From an uncultured bacterium (GTDB taxonomy: Bacteria > Bacillota > Clostridia > Lachnospirales > Lachnospiraceae), in NCBI GenBank assembly GCA_947086625.1, contig CAMTZV010000161.1, positions 1-5,176 of the forward strand: a stretch of 5,176 bases of DNA. Reading direction: 5' to 3'. Shown here in pieces: positions 4,544 through 5,176 of this stretch. The translations under genes were made by a program, and so were the position numbers. The notes beneath the pieces were generated by a model. That model was not told the origin of the DNA, ran no database searches, and saw nothing but the letters and a program-made list of their open reading frames with translations. How positions within the stretch are numbered: the stretch's first letter is position 1; each line of letters starts with the position of its first letter.

Positions 4544-5176
4544 TTCTGTACCTTTATCATATTTGTTGTACCGGAATGTCCGAGGGGCACGCCCGAGGTG
4601 ATGACTACGATGTCGCCCTCGTCGATGTGTCCCTTTTGCTGTGAGCACTCGATGGCGTGGTTGAACAGATCGAGTACGTGGTGGCGCTCCTCCATGAGGA
4701 TTGGCGTCACGCCCCACGAGAGGTTTAGCTGCCTTGCCACCCTTGCGCTCGTCGTGCAGGCGATGATATCCGACTGCGGGCGGTAGCGGGAGATCATGCG
4801 CGCCGCGTAGCCGGATTTTGTGACGGTGAGGATGGCGCGTGCGCCGAGATCCAGTGCAGTCGTGCACGTCGCGTGGCAGATCGCGTCGGTGATATCGGGG
4901 TTTTCGTCGCGCTCGTTATTGAAAAAGCGTCTACGGTAGTCGATGTCTTCCTCGGTGCGTTCCGCGATGCGCGCCATCGCCTGCACCGACTCGATCGGAT
5001 AAGCGCCCGCGGCAGTCTCGCCGGAGAGCATGATCGCGCTCGTGCCGTCGTAGATGGCGTTTGCGACGTCCGTGACCTCTGCACGGGTCGGGCGGGGGTT
5101 TTTCATCATAGAATCGAGCATCTGCGTGGCCGTGATGACCTGCTTGCCCGCGGCGTACACCTTTTTGATAATCATT
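4531..5176 (-). CDS. pyk: pyruvate kinase, C-terminal 214 residues (5' end outside window)
   Basis: Pyruvate kinase makes pyruvate and ATP from phosphoenolpyruvate and ADP in the last step of glycolysis, in the cytoplasm. The visible part starts in the (beta/alpha)8 A domain: [13 protein letters not shown], then [20 protein letters not shown] and [16 protein letters not shown], which include the [12 protein letters not shown] signature helix and the MLSGETA segment. The C-terminal domain follows ([58 protein letters not shown]) and ends at IKVQKVGA. It therefore stops at the normal end of the ~475-residue short form and lacks the extra PEP-utiliser (PpdK-like) domain that some Bacillus and clostridial enzymes carry. 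The frame runs off the right edge, so the Met at 5175-5173 is internal and not a start. No frameshift or missing conserved block is seen. It converges on the relic, with only 23 bases between the two stop codons. Confidence 0.96.
   Translation of the reverse strand, partial: MIIKKVYAAGKQVITATQMLDSMMKNPRPTRAEVTDVANAIYDGTSAIMLSGETAAGAYPIESVQAMARIAERTEEDIDYRRRFFNNERDENPDITDAICHATCTTALDLGARAILTVTKSGYAARMISRYRPQSDIIACTTSARVARQLNLSWGVTPILMEERHHVLDLFNHAIECSQQKGHIDEGDIVVITSGVPLGHSGTTNMIKVQKVGA

Noticed and set aside
4412..4867. A 151-codon minus-strand frame, and overlapping frames over pyk
   Set aside because: They are out of frame with clear pyruvate kinase sequence.

Overview
The window looks like a chromosomal stretch of a high-GC Firmicute, probably a Clostridia or Lachnospiraceae-type gut or oral anaerobe. 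This rests on gene content: a clostridial-style TtcA-family PP-loop protein, a soluble DUF2156-GNAT fusion, a short-form pyruvate kinase, and a Firmicutes-type COG2865 (AlbA_2/ATPase/wHTH) relic. It also rests on GC-rich codon use and clear AGGAG-like ribosome sites. I cannot name a species from the sequence alone.

Layout, left to right. (1) About 3-494 (+) is the 3' part of a membrane protein: a Pro/Glu/Gln-rich linker, one transmembrane helix and a charged cytoplasmic tail that resembles the tail of clostridial transglutaminase-like proteins. (2) 495-764 has no convincing gene but is rich in inverted repeats, including one long hairpin, and may be a structured leader of the next gene. (3) 765-1613 (+) is a TtcA-family tRNA-thiolation-type protein with an intact PP-loop and CxxC. 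(4) 1614-1745 is a spacer holding another nested hairpin. (5) 1746-3479 (+) is a 577-residue fusion of a DUF2156 (MprF-like aminoacyl-transferase) half with a GNAT domain. (6) 3480-4507 is visibly AT-richer. It carries a broken COG2865 gene that has lost its N-terminus and, through an internal frameshifting deletion, its ATP-binding core; its linker is eight 21-bp tandem repeats (TQ-rich heptapeptides), followed by an intact winged HTH. (7) 4531-5176 (-) is the C-terminal part of pyruvate kinase, convergent with everything else. It ends in a strand-specific intrinsic terminator whose hairpin loop contains the stop codon.

How the parts relate: the three + strand genes are co-directional housekeeping or envelope genes, but the 270- and 132-bp gaps mean a single operon is not certain. 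The relic between the acetyltransferase and pyk looks like decayed accessory DNA inserted at, or left over at, the convergent boundary. I do not see an intact new system. The items most worth a second look are the structured spacers, the relic with its fresh 21-bp repeat expansion, and the two-domain acyltransferase of unknown substrate.
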